DNA from: Lanius collurio
Taxonomy: Eukaryota > Chordata > Aves > Passeriformes > Laniidae
Reading direction: 5' to 3'
NCBI GenBank assembly: GCA_020086605.1
Contig: JACBWW010000052.1
Span: 642,594 to 706,593, forward strand
Length of the DNA: 64,000 bases
Position 1 is the first letter of the stretch; each line of letters starts with the position of its first letter. Positions 11,419 to 24,460 of this stretch are shown here, piece by piece. The notes beneath the pieces were generated by a model. That model was not told the DNA's origin, made no database searches, and worked only from the letters and a program-made list of their open reading frames with translations. The position numbers and the translations under genes were made by a program.

Positions 11419-13839
11419 TCAGGTTACATTTCATCTATTCCATTTCTCTTGTCAACAAAAGTCTAAAATGTCTTTTTATAATACTTGCAACCAATCCTGC
11501 TGTATTTCCAGGCAGTCTCCCCTGCCGCTCAGATCTTTCAAAGAAATGGTGACTAGTGTTGGTGATGACTTAAATTCTGAACTACCTTGATTCTGGAATT
11601 CACCACTTAGTATAATCTTTTTTTTGTTTCTCTTCCCCTGAAAAGCTGAGCATGCTTTATTTTTTTTTTATTTTTTTTTTTAAGTCCATTCTCTCCATTA
11701 TGTGCAGTAAAACACCCTTCTGATCTCATACACTATGGCAATATCTTGTGGAAAATATTTGAAAATATTTAGTTCCAGTTAGCAGCAAGGCGTTGGTTAC
11801 AGAAGTGCTAACAATCCAAAATAAGGACAATAAGAGTTAGAGTTATCTCTGGCTGCCCCGGAGACACTAAGCTTAGCCATACAGTTTGTACACCCTCTCA
11901 GAGCCTGCACTTCATCAGAGGCCACTGCTTGTGTGTCATGCCTTGAAGACTTGGAACAAATGCAGATGTTCTGCTGGATAATTTTCAAGACAAAATAGAA
12001 CAAAACCATTTAGGAAGCTTTTTTTTTCCCTTGCTAAATATGTTTATCTGATTTTAAATAAAGAAGAAAAAATATCAGAAAAAGATATTCTTTGTGGTCA
12101 TATTTCAAGACATAATTCCTCTTACAAAATAAAGCTTTAAATTCAAGTATCCTTTTCATACGGATAAGGAAATCTTCAATAATCATAGGCCTATGCAGAA
12201 AAGAGTAATCAATATGAAATATTCCATAAACTCCTTAGTGTATCACATCATAGTTCATCAGAAAACCCACTCCAAGTGGCTAAACTCCACATTAGGAAGA
12301 GCAAGGCAATCACTAACAACTTTTCACATCCTTCTGCTGTGGAGAGCATCCCATCACTGATGCTAAGCTCAGATTCCCTGCCAACCTGGGGGCTACCCTG
12401 ACAAGGATGTTGGTTTTTGTCTCACTCATACATACACACTCCTTTCAGATCCTCAACCAAAACACATTTCTAATCATTCTTCGACTTAAATATCTTTGCA
12501 GACATTCTTCTAGTCTGGCCTGATTTAAGGCTTTTTTTTTTTTTTTTCCTTTTATTTTTTTAATGTTGTTAAAGAGAAAAAAATTTATATATGAGGATGT
12601 ATTTCAGTCTTGTAAAGTTTTTCCCTCACTTGTTGATTTTCACAATTATTTATATGTTTTAATGTAGTTTTCTACAGGTCATATACAATGCATATAATCT
12701 TTTTCTCAAAGACAGGTTTCATTCTTAAAGCACTCATCACAACTTATTAAATGAGAGCTTATTGGACACTATGTGCATGGACTTCTAGGTGGAAAGAAGA
12801 TAAAAATACTTTATTATCATGTTGTTAGCAGTATTTATTTTCTAACTGTTAGACCTTCTTTAGTATCTGCTAATGTAATAAAACTAACCCTGTAATTTTA
12901 GTTGCCTAATTTTTTATTAATGACAGTGTGATTTCTTAGCTATGTTGCTGTCCATTTAACAGAAAAAAATCTTTTCTCTGCCTGTGAAAGTTAGCAAGTG
13001 ACAGAGACAGACTTGATTTTTGCTACACTAAAAAGTTGTCTTTTCTATTTCCTTTCAACCCACTGAGAGCTGAAATGACAAGAGCTGACTGACAGCTGCC
13101 TACCAGGCTGTTCACACCCCTAATTACAGCTGCTCTGCAGGGTAATGCACATGCTAACACTTCTGCCTGCAAGGTCTTAGACCATGATTTTTCATATATA
13201 TATGAATCAATATAATCTTTTTCAAGTTTGAAAGCAAGGTAAACCTTGAGACTGCCAAAAAGGGAAGCTCTCTGGCTTCTACTAACAACAAAGAATTCAA
13301 AGGAAATTGAATAAAATTTGGGAAAATATTTGCCCCTTCTTCTCTATGTCCCATTCATTTTTCTGATCATTTATTCTTTTGCCTCCTACCTTATATTTTA
13401 GTACTTCAGTCAACCCACATAGCAAGGCTGCTTTTAGCACAGGTATTCCGACTTGCAGATTTTAACTCTGAGCTGAGTTACAGACCACGAGGAAGTGACA
13501 TCAGCCACATCAAAAAAAAAAAAAAAAAAAAGGTTTGTTGCTCCTACTCCTGCTAGGTCAGGGGAAAAGACAATTTCTTTCCTTTCTCAATTCACTTATT
13601 CTGTTGCTGGACTGGAAGAGGGAAATGCTGTCTCCTCTATTCCACAAAACACAAGATGTGAAATTCCAAAGGGATGGAGGAAACAAGTGCTGACGTTATT
13701 AAAATGGAAGGAAAAAATAATAAGTTGTATCAAAAAAAGTAAGTTTGATGAACACACACCATGAGGAAGACGTCTCACTGCAGGTGGAAATGCTGTTCCA
13801 TCAGGTATGCTGCTTGTTTTATGTCAAGTAAAATAGACT
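11419..13839. other. AT-rich intergenic DNA, nothing recognised
   Basis: Contains long T runs (near 11650-11680 and 12530-12550) and an A run at 13512-13531. No open frame looks coding. Confidence 0.5.
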
Positions 13840-13844
13840 ACCTG

Positions 13845-14417
13845 TGTCCCAGGGTGATGTTATGAGGCAGCTTTATTCCTTAACTGTCTCCTTAATGCCC
13901 AAGGACGCTGTGCCCCCACACCCAGGGGGCGGGGCCGGAGCCACAGGACCGGGTGCGGGTCTGTTGAACGGCTGGGCCCGGCGGCTGGAGGGCTCCAGGG
14001 GCTCCGCGGGGCTCGGGAGGGAATGCACTGGGAGCGCTGTGCTGCTCTTTGGGGTTTTGTGTTCTGGCTAGCTGGAAAAAGGCTATGTTGGGTTTTCTGT
14101 TCTTTTTCCCTTCCTTCCCCCTTGCCTCACTGCCTCCCTTCCCTTCCCTCTGGTCTGGGGAGCCTGCAGGGCGGCCCCAGCTGGTCTGAGCCTGTGTGTC
14201 TGTTGCCTCTCTAGGCCTTTGTTGTATTTTGAGGGGTTTTTTCCTGTTCTATGTTGTTTTGCTTTGTGTTAATAAACAGCTTGGTTTTTTCCCACTTTCA
14301 CTTGTTGTTACCAATTTGTCCCATTGGCAGAGGAAAAGGAGAGGCTGTTTTCCCTTTGGAGGAGGAGCTCATTCCTGAGCGCTTCCTCTTAAAATTTTGT
14401 CTCCAAAAATCAAGACA
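13845..14417 (+). mobile_element. Solo LTR with perfect 5-bp TSD
   Basis: 573 bp, TGTCCCAGGG...CAAGACA, flanked on both sides by ACCTG (13840-13844 and 14418-14422). Internally it has a GC-rich block (13915-14030), a pyrimidine tract, and an AATAAA poly(A) signal at 14271-14276, which sets plus orientation. A 5-bp duplication fits class I or III ERVs. Confidence 0.8.
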
Positions 14418-14422
14418 ACCTG

Positions 14423-15755
14423 AAACCTCAGAAGATTCAGACAGTTAATTGAAGCTGAACTCTAGCAAATATTGTGTCCAAATAAGATTACTTGGGCTTT
14501 TGGAGAGCTGTAGAAGTTTTGCGCGGTTTTAGCTGCAATTGTCCGAAAACTGAGCTTCAAAGCAATATACTAACACAGTGCAACAAATGCATCAAACTCT
14601 GTAAAATGTTAGCCTGTCTACTAACAATAGCAAGAAGCTCATTGGGAAGAATTGCCTTGTCCTTTTTTGCTAACATTCATTTGCTTCTTCCTCCATATGC
14701 CTTTGATTTTAACTCACCCCTAACCTCAAAGGTACTCCTCACTTTGATCCAAGTGCGCATGGTCATGCTCAGCTGAGTTTCCTTCAATATATAATGCTTG
14801 TGAGAAACAAAGTCAAAGCTTAGTGAGGTTTTAAAGTTTATATTTTGTTACTAAAATGGTTGTATTTAGAGGTAATCTGCTATGAAGTGAGTGTACAGTA
14901 AATAGTTTCATGTTGAAGACATGAAACTATTTCTAATAATTAGTCCTTCACTGTAGGAGTCAAAGAAACACAAACTCCTGCAGTTGTCAGAGGCTTTGAT
15001 TTGCAGCCATGGAAAAGACTGGGCCTGGCTTAATTAGCAGAGATTTATGACCCTTGGCTGGGAAAGCTATGCACATTTGTTTTCATAGCTAGAAATGAAG
15101 AAGTTACACTGGGTGTTTTTGGTGGTGGGTTTTAAGTATAGTGATATGATTTTATATAGTTTAAGCTAAGGATTTAGATGTTACATGCCTACCTGACTAG
15201 AAAGATCATTTACTGCTTCATAATGGTAGAGGTCACACATGATAGGTCATAAATTCTAAACAAACTGTTGTTTAAACCATTCATTGGATTAGAAAGTTAT
15301 AAATTGCCATGTAACCTTCAAACTTGCATTTATTTTGGGATGATGGCAGCTTGTTACCAAAACCTCACACCTCTGGGACTGATGCCTTGTTTGTTGTTTT
15401 TGTAATAAACTGCCTGCAACTGAGATAGTATCATCTCTCAGACTTAATTATTTTCTCCAACCAGCGAATAAGTGAGTAAAAGAGAAAAATACACGTGACT
15501 TTTCACTTGAAATTAACATTTCAGATGTATTCCTATTCCTCCTCTCTTATTATTTCTTAAAAAGAAATTCACACAGGATCTTTTTTAAAATATTATTACT
15601 TTTTCCTTATTTTGTCCACTCCACTCTCAAATAGTGTACTGATCACAACTTATATTAGGAAATTATTGTTTCCTTTTATTTCTTATCTATCTGTATAAAT
15701 CTGTTATCCTCTATTAGTAACCACCCAGCTATGAAATAAATAGCTTTTTTATGTA
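14423..15755. other. Intergenic, nothing recognised
   Basis: AT-rich, with no LTR ends, coding frame or RNA gene seen. The ATGAAACTATTTC-type inverted repeat near 14910-14935 is a short local palindrome. Confidence 0.45.
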
Positions 15756-15760
15756 GTTCC

Positions 15761-16107
15761 TCTCAGCAATTGAATGACAGACACAGACCGGCAGGGAATC
15801 TGAATTGTTTATTCAAAGGAATGAGCTGGTTTTATACACTTGTCCAAGGCGCAGTATTTCCTTATATGGAGTGACCTATCCCATGTTGCTACATCAGCAA
15901 CACACTTTCTCAATGTCCTTTTATGGGGTGGTCACTCACTATTCACCCACGTGTCAGCTCCTGGAAGGCTCCTCTCCATAAGGGTCTGCCCCGGGGTCCA
16001 GTGGAGACAAGCTTCTCTGTGCTGCCATGTGCTTCTTTGTGCTGCCATATGCCTCTGAAGGCAGGTTTCACAGCTCACAACCCAATTCTACCTTATAATT
16101 CCCCATA
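15761..16107 (-). mobile_element. 3' LTR of element C
   Basis: 347 bp on plus from TCTCAGCAATTG to TTCCCCATA. It pairs with 18147-18510 over its whole length. Terminal TG/CA bases are partly mutated, so the borders rest on the alignment of both LTRs and the GTTCC duplication. Confidence 0.75.
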
Positions 16108-16900
16108 ATTCCCACTTTTCTGTTTTATACAAGTAAGAATTATGACAGTGATTGAACGGATAGAACTTTGAGAAACAATGTAAAGTTGTCTAAAACTTTT
16201 ACCATCACTCGGAGTCTGCACGTCCTGGGAGGTCCTATTTCATAGTGAAGACTTGGAGAGTCTTTCCTAGGCAAGACTTTCAAGTTTACTTTGAAAGACA
16301 GTCCAGCTTTTTTAAGATCAAATTAGCAAGTCAAAATGAATTGTTTACACTTTTAGGGCAGAAACACCTGGGTCTGATGGTGTAATTTCCAGTCAGCTAG
16401 GGCTAGGGCTTGGCCAGAGCCTTAAGCCTTGACTGAGAGGGTTTCTCTAAAATACTTGTAAAATTGCTTTAAAATTTTATTAATATCTTCTGATCATTCT
16501 AAATGTGATTGAAAAATAAGAACATATAAACTTCTTTACAGTCTTTCACAGGGGGCACCGCCCATCTCTGCATTCCCACTTTACTGTTCTAACAACATGT
16601 AACATGAACATTTTTTAACTTACCAAATTTAGGAAAGTGCAGAACATAACATGCTGTTTTCTTACTATGAACAGTGAAATAATACATCTAATACAACAAC
16701 AGGTGAGCACTAAGTAAAAATAAGCAAGGTAATATCATTAACTGCTTATATACTTCACTATGTCACAGAATATATATAAATCTAGGCCTTGGAAAATTAC
16801 AATTATAATAACATTAACTCTCTAAGTGCTTTAAAAAGGTTTCAAAAGGTTTCAAAAGGTAACAAGCCTAATTTTTGCTTTAAAAAAATAGCTTACAAAT
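16108..16900 (-). other. AT-rich 3' internal part of element C
   Basis: Purine-rich sequence (AAAAGTGGGAATTATGGGG on minus) beside the 3' LTR is a likely polypurine tract. The rest shows no coding frame. A triple TTTCAAAAGGT repeat lies at 16838-16860. Confidence 0.45.
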
Positions 16901-18012
16901 TATTATTCATCACAAAAAGCAGTCAGAACAATGCAGGGGTGATAAGCTGCAATACAAGGTGATATGCTGTAGCTCCCCCCCACCCCTGAGGAAAGGGCCA
17001 TGGGTCCACTTATACTTTTTCTCCAACAAGTATCAGCTCCTGAGAGTCTGCAAGGAACAGGAACCCTGGCTGTAGCGAGCCCCACTGGCTGCATGGGCCG
17101 AGCCAGCTGCATGGCCACATGGGCCGGCAGAGGTCTGCCAGCCTGTCTCTTCACTTCTCACATGCAGAGAGCCACTCGCGGCCCCTGCCATGTGCTGAGC
17201 AGAACTACGGCCCCGCCAGCTCTTAGTGCTGCTGATCCCACCAATCCGCAGCATGGGGGCGGCCACCAGGTGAGGCCACGGCATGGCTCTTCCACTCGCC
17301 GTCGCTTTCCGGCTCCACCATGTGCTCACCGCTATGGCGCAGCTCTGCCATGTGCTTGCTGGAGTGGCGTGGTTACCAGCGCAGCTATGTGCTGTGCCTC
17401 TGTGGCCCAGCACGCTCTCTCCTTGCTGCATCTGCTGCTGCTGCTGCTACTGCACTCTCGCAGAAGGCAAACGGAGAGGGAACATGCTCCCCCCCACCTC
17501 CAGCCACTTGCCGTGACCTGGCTCCAGCTGATGCCACGTGGTGCGGGGTGGTGCAAGATCTTCTGTGGTATCATCCAACTTCCCTCCAGGGTCAAATGGG
17601 TCGGGGGATGAGGGGCCATCTTCTGGTTCTCTTCCCACAGCCCCAACAGACTTATGGTCCCTCACTGGCAACACAGAAGGGGTCAGCATAGCTGCAGTGG
17701 TGGCACAAGAATCTTTGTCCGGTCTCTGGGTGCCGCATGTGCTATGAGCACCTTGCACACTGTCTTCCACAGACACAAAAACTCCATCAGCACTGCACTG
17801 CCACGTGTAACTCAGTCCCACAATGCGTCTTCTAAAGCATCCCATGTCCAAGGATCAAAAATACTATCTAAAGTTTAATCACAGTTCTTTGCCCAGAACA
17901 AGAGTCTGTTCAAATGTGTAGGCTCAACTTTCCTGACATATTTCTTTAAAATCCATTTTAACGTCTCTGGGACATTCCGTTCTTGGGATGCTGCATCCCC
18001 TACGTCCCCCAT
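16901..18012 (-). pseudogene. gag: Gag-like frame plus GC-rich region in element C
   Basis: An ATG at 18012-18010 begins MGDVGDAASQERN, with a glycine after Met as in myristoylated Gag proteins. It continues with LKWILKKYVRKVEP and IFDPWTWDALEDALWD, helical and Trp-rich like a retroviral matrix. In-frame stops (TAA, then TGA codons) break it within the first 120 codons. The same frame then opens into a Ser/Ala/Gly-rich, GC-rich segment (17332-17646), including a run of six serines coded by CTG/CAG-type repeats. Order and style echo copies A and B, but I see no sequence homology to their matrix. No cold-shock domain was found here. Confidence 0.45.
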
Positions 18013-18128
18013 GGCTCACTTACAACTTGTAGGGATTAATTGCTGGCCAGCATTCCTGCTTCTTGCAGCAGCACTTCAAGTCCTATGGGGCTCACCAACA
18101 GATGCACAGATAGGTGTATAATAAATTC

Positions 18129-18146
18129 CTCACACAGGCCACCATT
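18129..18146 (-). other. Primer-binding site, tRNA-Ile-like
   Basis: On the minus strand TGGTGGCCTGTGTGAGGA lies two to three bases from the 5' LTR end. It fits the tRNA-Ile 3' complement with about four transitions. Confidence 0.55.
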
Positions 18147-18510
18147 TGTCGGTGATTGAGTGACAGACCCATACCGACAGGGAATCTGAATTGTTTATTC
18201 AAAGGAATGAGCTGGTTTTATACACTTTTCTAAGGCACAGTATTTCCCTATATGGAGTGACCTGTCCCATGTTGCCACATCAGCAACACACTTTCTCAAT
18301 GTCCTTTTATAGGGTGGTCACTCATTGTTCACCCATGTGCCAGCTCCTGGAAGGCTCGTCTCCTAGGGGTCTGCCGTGTAACACCTCCTCCCTCCAGCGT
18401 CCCATGGAGACAAGCCTGTCTGTGCCACCATGTGCTCCTTTGTGCTGCCATGTCCCTCTGCAGGCAGGTTTCACAGCTCACAACCCAATTCTATCTTATA
18501 AATCCCCCTG
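18147..18510 (-). mobile_element. 5' LTR of element C
   Basis: 364 bp on plus from TGTCGGTGATTG to AATCCCCCTG, aligned to the 3' LTR. It has an extra CGTGTAACACCTCCTCCC block near 18380. Confidence 0.75.
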
Positions 18511-18515
18511 GTTCC

Positions 18516-19455
18516 TCAAGGTAAATACCATTTTCTCTTGGCAAGTACTATTTTACGGACTATGCCACTGCTGGGAAGGATTTGCAATGTGCAAGACTGT
18601 AATGTGCTATAAAATAATTCTAATAATGTAGGTCCTTAATCTCTTTTAATGCTTTTTTTCCCCTCCTGAACAAACCTTTGATTCTTTTTAATTTATTTAT
18701 AAGGAGCTACAAACATTTCAAAGTTTGCATTCCACGATTTGCTCTAATACATAAACATTTATTCCAGAAATTATTTGCTAATTGGAACCTTGAAATAGTT
18801 TCTATTAATAACACATGGTTTTATTTTGGAGAATAACAAAAAAAAAAAATTAAAACCATGAAGACAAAAGGTATCAACACATGAATGAGTCTCCTGAGAA
18901 AAATCCCTGTCTGATTTGTTTGCTATGCTCTTCAAAGGCTCATATCTCTCAATGGAGGCAAAACAGATTTAAGGAGACAGACACATAACTGGATGCCATC
19001 TCATTACTACCACCATCTGCACAAAAAAATCCTTTTTTTTTTCCATAATAGACCTAGACCAATTTTACTATTGGAAAACAAAAATTCCTCCCATTAGCTG
19101 TAGCATATATTTACTACACCAAATCCTTATAACCTCTCTAAAATTTGTCAGAAAATGAATGAGGTTCAGGCTTTTATGATCCTCTCATAAGCAAGCTAAA
19201 AAATGTAGTACCTGGTACTACTTTTGATAGCACCTTCAGGTAGGTTGTACAAGGTGCTGTTGAGATACTCTTTTCAGCACCACTTTGCATATGGGCTGGT
19301 ACACCAAATATCACCCCAGAATTATGAACAACAGCATGGCCTGCCAACCTCATATGATTAGAAAGAATAATATAATTGATAACCAGCTGAATTATGCCTT
19401 GCTTAGGAGTGCAGTGGGAATACGGCAACCAGTTTGGGGCAGTATGCATTGAAGA
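18516..19455. other. Mostly unassigned; one open frame at 19174-19449
   Basis: The minus frame at 19174-19449 (91 codons) reads like ordinary protein, for example NHMRLAGHAVVHNSGVIFG, but I do not recognise it. It stops 11 bases from the next LTR. It may be an old ERV scrap or chance. Confidence 0.3.
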
Positions 19456-19459
19456 ACAC

Positions 19460-20126
19460 TGAGATAAACACGACAGCCCAATTAAAATTAATAAAGAAAT
19501 AAAATTTATTATGCCGCCAAAAGAGCAGTCACAAAAGCCACAATTGAGAAAAACAGTTCCGAGCCCGGGATCGAAGCTGGGTGAAACAGTGAGCCTGACC
19601 TCTATCGCATCAGACCTCCCTGATTCACACTAGCTGTCTGGTTTGGGTTATTTTTATACGATTTTTGGGGAGTGTCCAAACTCAGTCCATTCTTCTCGCT
19701 CTTTAACATATTCATGGCATTCTTCTTTCACGGTGCAGGACTGGACAAGGGGTTTCCTGGATGTGATGAATTGCCCATCTCCAATGATGAATTTGTCCAT
19801 CTTCTATTCCCAGAACCCACAATGGAGTTCCTGGAACCTATAATGCTTTAACGACTGAGATGTAGATATCAGAAGATAGTGATCAAGTCATCATCTTCTG
19901 GGAATAGTGTTAATGTTCCTGTGATAAGATCCAGCTCCACCTGGGTGGACTCCTGGCTCTATTGATTACTTTTGTGTAGAAAGAAATTCCTTTGCAACTG
20001 CTCCAGTGTTGTGAAATTCTTTCCTCAGCCAGGCTGTTGAGGGGGTTTGAAACTCTTGCTCTTTATATTTTTATTCTAGTTCATATTTATATCTAATAGC
20101 ACGAATTACAGACTTCATTTATAACA
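19460..20126 (-). mobile_element. Solo LTR with 4-bp TSD (ACAC)
   Basis: 667 bp, TGAGATAAACACG...TTATAACA, flanked by ACAC (19456-19459 and 20127-20130). The left end has AAATAAAATTTATT, as do the LTRs at 55903 and 58305, and all three end in ATAACA or ACAACA, so a common family is likely. TTTATT on plus suggests minus orientation. Confidence 0.65.
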
Positions 20127-20389
20127 ACACCATGGGCCAACTGAGGAAAATCTGGATGAGAACAGCTAATGGAGTCGGAGACCTCAAAAACATGAATTGT
20201 ATTTTGAGAATGACTCAATGTTGGTTTAAAGATGAGAGGACACAGGAATGACATGTACCAAAATCTACTGCCAAAGGGAAAGAACATTGTGTTCGTGTCT
20301 ATGTCAAACAAAGAAACTAATGAACTGAGATTATTTCAAAGTATTTGGCTTGTACAACAAACTTCTTATCAACATTAATAGTGGTAGAC

Positions 20390-20560
20390 TGAGCTAAAGA
20401 TCTTTGAAGACCACAGATTTACCTTCACCAGAGGATTTTAAGAAAAGGCTAGATAAACATGTGCCAGAAATAACAGAGTTATGGTTGATACTGGTCTCAG
20501 CAGGGAAGTGGACAACAACTTCCAGCCTGACAGGTCCTAGAGGCCAAGAGTCATCAGGAA
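20390..20560 (+). mobile_element. Old CR1-like 3' tail fragment
   Basis: Phrases such as GAGGATTTTAAGAAAAGGCTAG and CTTCCAGCCTGACAGGTCC resemble the 3' untranslated end of CR1 elements. It is heavily decayed, so the call is tentative. Confidence 0.35.
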
Positions 20561-23500
20561 AAAAAGGAGGTTTCTAATTAACTCTCAGAAATCACACTGC
20601 TCTTATTTTCCAGGCCAGGAACCTCATGTGATTGAAAGGAGGAGCCACTTGATTTGACAGGCTTTTGTGTTGCTTCAGGTCCTTTCACAGCATTTTGTAG
20701 CTCATAAGTCTGACTTGCCTTTCCAGGGTTTGACAGCAGTAAGTCTCAAGTAAGGGAGAGAGGAAGTACTAGAAAATTTTTTATCCTATTTACAAACACT
20801 GCCAAAACATTTGAAGATGAAATATTACCAGCCATCCATTCTCATTTATTTCTAATAAATAGGGTGAAATCATTAGCAGCCATGGTTTATTTTTCTCTAA
20901 ACTGGAGAGAAGAATGTTTAATTTTTTTATAGCCTGAGCCCTGCAGAAAACATGAATAAAGACACAAAGTTGTTAAGAGTGAAGAATTAGGCCAATCGGT
21001 AGAGTCTATTACACAGTCCAGCAGGCATCTTAGCTTCAAAATATTTCTTGGTAAACAGTTTGCAGTTTTAAATCTTTACATCAGAAAAATTGATTGATTA
21101 TGATTTTACTAGATTGAAAAATATTTAAAGCTACAGAAATACCAACAGATTACATTGAAACAGCAGAGAGCTTCCAGCACTGAGGATGCACAATAGAAAT
21201 GCTCATGGAAAGGAAAAGAATATGTATATTTCAGTGGAAGAGGAGAGTTATTTTATCCAACTGTAAATACAGAGCACAAAGAAATCAAATATTGCCACCT
21301 TTCCAGAGTGCAGATGAAGGCTATGAGATTAGCTCACTTCCGAGCTCAAGATAAAGACAGGGACAAACACAATGCCAATTTTTCTCCTGTGACAGATCCA
21401 TGAGTGTTTCCTCATGTTCCAAATAATTGTAGTCCAATACCTGCAAGGCCTGTGCAAATTACTTCTATGGGAATGGAATTAAGACAAATTAGGGTAATCT
21501 ATAAATATATATATATATATATAAATTTTAAAAAATATATGTGTGTGTGTGTATGTATAGATATAGATAGATAGATACATACATACATACATACATACAT
21601 GCATATAGATACATAGATACATGGATACACACATAGTAATATATACTGTGGAAGATGTGGTTCTTCTCAGATTCCTTTGCAGAGATTTCCACTGCTTCAG
21701 TTTACAGCTCTACTGTAACAGGCACCTAATTAGCCCCTCAGCTGCCTGGATGCCACTGGTAACACAAGATCATGCTGGTTTATGTTACCGTAACTCCTCC
21801 AAAAACTGCCTTTCACAACTCCCAATGCATACAAAGGAAATAAAAAGGAAATAGATAGTTCTGCTTACAGAGGCTGACCAAAAAAAAAAAAAATCAGAAG
21901 CCAGTAAAATTAATCTTTTTTGAGAGATGTTGAGCCACTTGGAGCTTAGAAGCATGCTGCAGCTACAAGTATGGAAGAATTTGATGCACTATAATTTTAC
22001 ACACACTCTCCTGTCTTTTCATAGACATTTACCAAAAATATTACAGTCAGAGATAAAATATGGTGTAAGAAGTAAAACACTGAAAAAAATAGTATGCACT
22101 TAATAACAGAAAAACAGAATTTTGTATATCCTAAGACAGTGCACACAAGTACCTTTAAACATGGCATTGTTGTCAATCCATATGAGGCTGTAATAAAAAA
22201 TATTTTAGCTACTTGATGTATTAATTATATTATGTTTGATATATTTTAAGTGTACTTGAACTCTCAGAAATTTTTAAATTTGTCCTCAGTATAGTTATAA
22301 TATTCTTTAAATTGTTTGCTTTGTTTTAAAGCACAAGATTATTTAAAAGCACCGTATAACAGACATCTACCTTGACATAGGTCATTCTTGGAACTATACA
22401 GATGAACAGACCCTCACATCTGACTAAGTTGTGGTTGCCATGTTAAGAGGACTGATTATTTCAGCATCTCACAGTGAAGATACTGTCAGATTTTGGGATC
22501 CTGTAATAAAAAGTATGACTACCTACAGGGTATTTGTTTTATTTAGAACTAAAGTTTTATGTAGTAACTTTCAGCACAAAATTTTCTGTATTTTTCTGTT
22601 TATATGTATAAATATTACTATATTGATTTAACAGCAGCTGATCTAACTTCAAAATCTATGTTTGAAACAAGACACCGAAGATAAGCAAAAAAATTTAAGA
22701 TAAAATATTAACAACAGGAACAACAAAGAAAAATCCATACCTTAGATCCATTTCAAGATTTTATCATTTCAGATGAAATAGGTCCACCAATGCCCTTCAG
22801 TTCACCCTGAATGTCTCATGACTGAGCTTTTTGTCCATCTTTACTGCCTTTTGATTAATAAAATAAGTTCTATCACTTTCATTAAGTGCAATGAGCTTAA
22901 AATGTAATAGTATAACACGGAAATGGGAAACATTGGATACCTAGAGTAGCTTTATTACAGTGCTTTATTATACAATATATTCCAGGTACAGTAGCTATAT
23001 AGAGCTTGTAACCATCTCTACCCACTCCCATTAATGTGTCATCATGCAAGGCAACGATAATTGACTTTAAAGCAATCTTGAATGAACTGCAGGGAGACAA
23101 ACAGCCCTCCTGAAGAGAGATCTAAGTGCTTAGGATGTTGAGCTGGGTACTGATTACTTCCCCAGCTGGGAAAAGAAGAGGAAGCCTGTAGCATCACAAG
23201 ATCCTGGGAGGAGCCGGGCTGCCAGGATAAGAAGGAAGGCAGCTAAAGGTTTATATTAGAGGTGAATGCAAACACTGTCATCTGTGTGGCAGCTTTTCCT
23301 TGCAAAGTTACCAAGACTTTCTTTTTGTAAAGATCACTTTCAAGTAAAAAATGTGAGACTAACATTGATGTTCTGTTTTGCCACTACTAGAATTGGTGCC
23401 AATAAATATCTAAAAAAAGAAGTCTGAATATGCTGCTATGTTGCCTTCTGGATTATAGAAAAACTCTGCTTCCTTGAACAAGGTGCTTTAGATGTCACTT

Positions 23501-23964
23501 GAATTCTGATGTTTTTGCTCTTCACAGGAACTGCTTGTTGCAATGCTCTTCAAGTTGGAGTAGTATATGGGAAGAATTCAGATTTCCTTGCCAAATCATT
23601 CTCATTGCATCTCAAAGGATCTGTTTTCAAATCACCTAAGCAAGGACAGAAAAAATGGACGCTCCCTGTGTTGCACTTGCCACATAACTAACTGTAGGCT
23701 GGGTACAAGATGAGAATTTAATCTCCTCTGTTGTGCAAAAGACAAAGAGTGAAACATGTGGGTGTCTTTCCTTCCTGCTGAGCCTCTACAAAAATACTAG
23801 CCACTTTGTTTCCAAGTTGTAAGTCGTAGCTTTGAGTCATCAGGCAGCAACAAATAGGGAGACAACCAAAATTTCAATGCCATTAGTTTTCATACAACTG
23901 TGGTATTTAAATATTTAGTGATTGCTCCTTTGACCACAAGCAAGAGCCCTCACAAAGAATACAT
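20561..23964. other. Long AT-rich intergenic stretch, no gene recognised
   Basis: Apart from the microsatellite at 21506-21625, I see no LTR ends, coding frames or RNA genes. Confidence 0.5.
21506..21625. repeat. Compound microsatellite (TA, TG, GATA, CATA)
   Basis: An (AT)n run is followed by (GT)n, then GATA repeats, then a series of CATA repeats, then imperfect ACATAGAT units. It is a likely length-variable locus. Confidence 0.9.
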
Positions 23965-23970
23965 CATATA

Positions 23971-24322
23971 TGTGATGTCAGACTGCAGGGGTAGCAGGTA
24001 TAGAGGAGGAGAGAGAAAAGGCCTGCAGGCAGGAACGATGCTCCAAGAATGATTTTATTAATTATTTCCCACTATATCATTGACCTTTTCTTCATAACCT
24101 AATAGGTCAAAGACATGCCACCCCCTTGGGGTCATTGGCTAAAATCATAAAATGTCACAATCAAAATATTTTTCTATTGTACTATAAACAAAGCTTTACA
24201 AGGTCACAGGTATTCTACAAGTTTACAGAACTTACTAACAGCTTCTGTGAGAGAGAAAAATCTCCCACAGGACTAGAAAAATAGCAAGGATTTTTCTTGC
24301 TAGCATCATTTTTGTATTCACA
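23971..24322 (-). mobile_element. 3' LTR of provirus D
   Basis: 352 bp. On minus it begins TGTGAATACAAAAATG and ends CTGACATCACA. TTTATT (minus AATAAA) lies at 24054-24059. Confidence 0.9.
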
Positions 24323-24342
24323 ATTCCCCCTTTTTGTTTTTT
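24323..24342 (-). other. Polypurine tract of provirus D
   Basis: Minus-strand AAAAACAAAAAGGGGGAAT immediately precedes the 3' LTR start. It would prime plus-strand synthesis. Confidence 0.8.
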
Positions 24343-24460
24343 AAAAAAGATAATAAGTCTACAAGGTAGTAATCCTAAAAGAGAAATTTGCATCAATTTT
24401 TAATTCTAAATATATCCTTAAGGCTTTAACTATCTGACTCCATAACAAGAAATTTAAAAT

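Larger units (their letters stand above)
15761..18510 (-). mobile_element. Element C: short non-autonomous provirus
   Basis: Two LTRs in direct orientation (15761-16107 and 18147-18510) flank 2.04 kb and are bounded by GTTCC (15756-15760 and 18511-18515). Each LTR carries TTTATT (minus AATAAA) about 50 bp from its left end. Next to the 5' LTR, the minus strand reads TGGTGGCCTGTGTGAGGA, about 14 of 18 matching the tRNA-Ile primer complement. Inside are a gag start, a GC-rich middle and an AT-rich 3' part. There is no pol or env. LTR divergence is visible by eye, with a roughly 20-bp indel, so it is older than the proviruses at 39-54 kb. Confidence 0.8.

Noticed and set aside
21506..21625. CRISPR-like array
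   Set aside because: Plain di- and tetranucleotide microsatellite without spacers, in a vertebrate genome.
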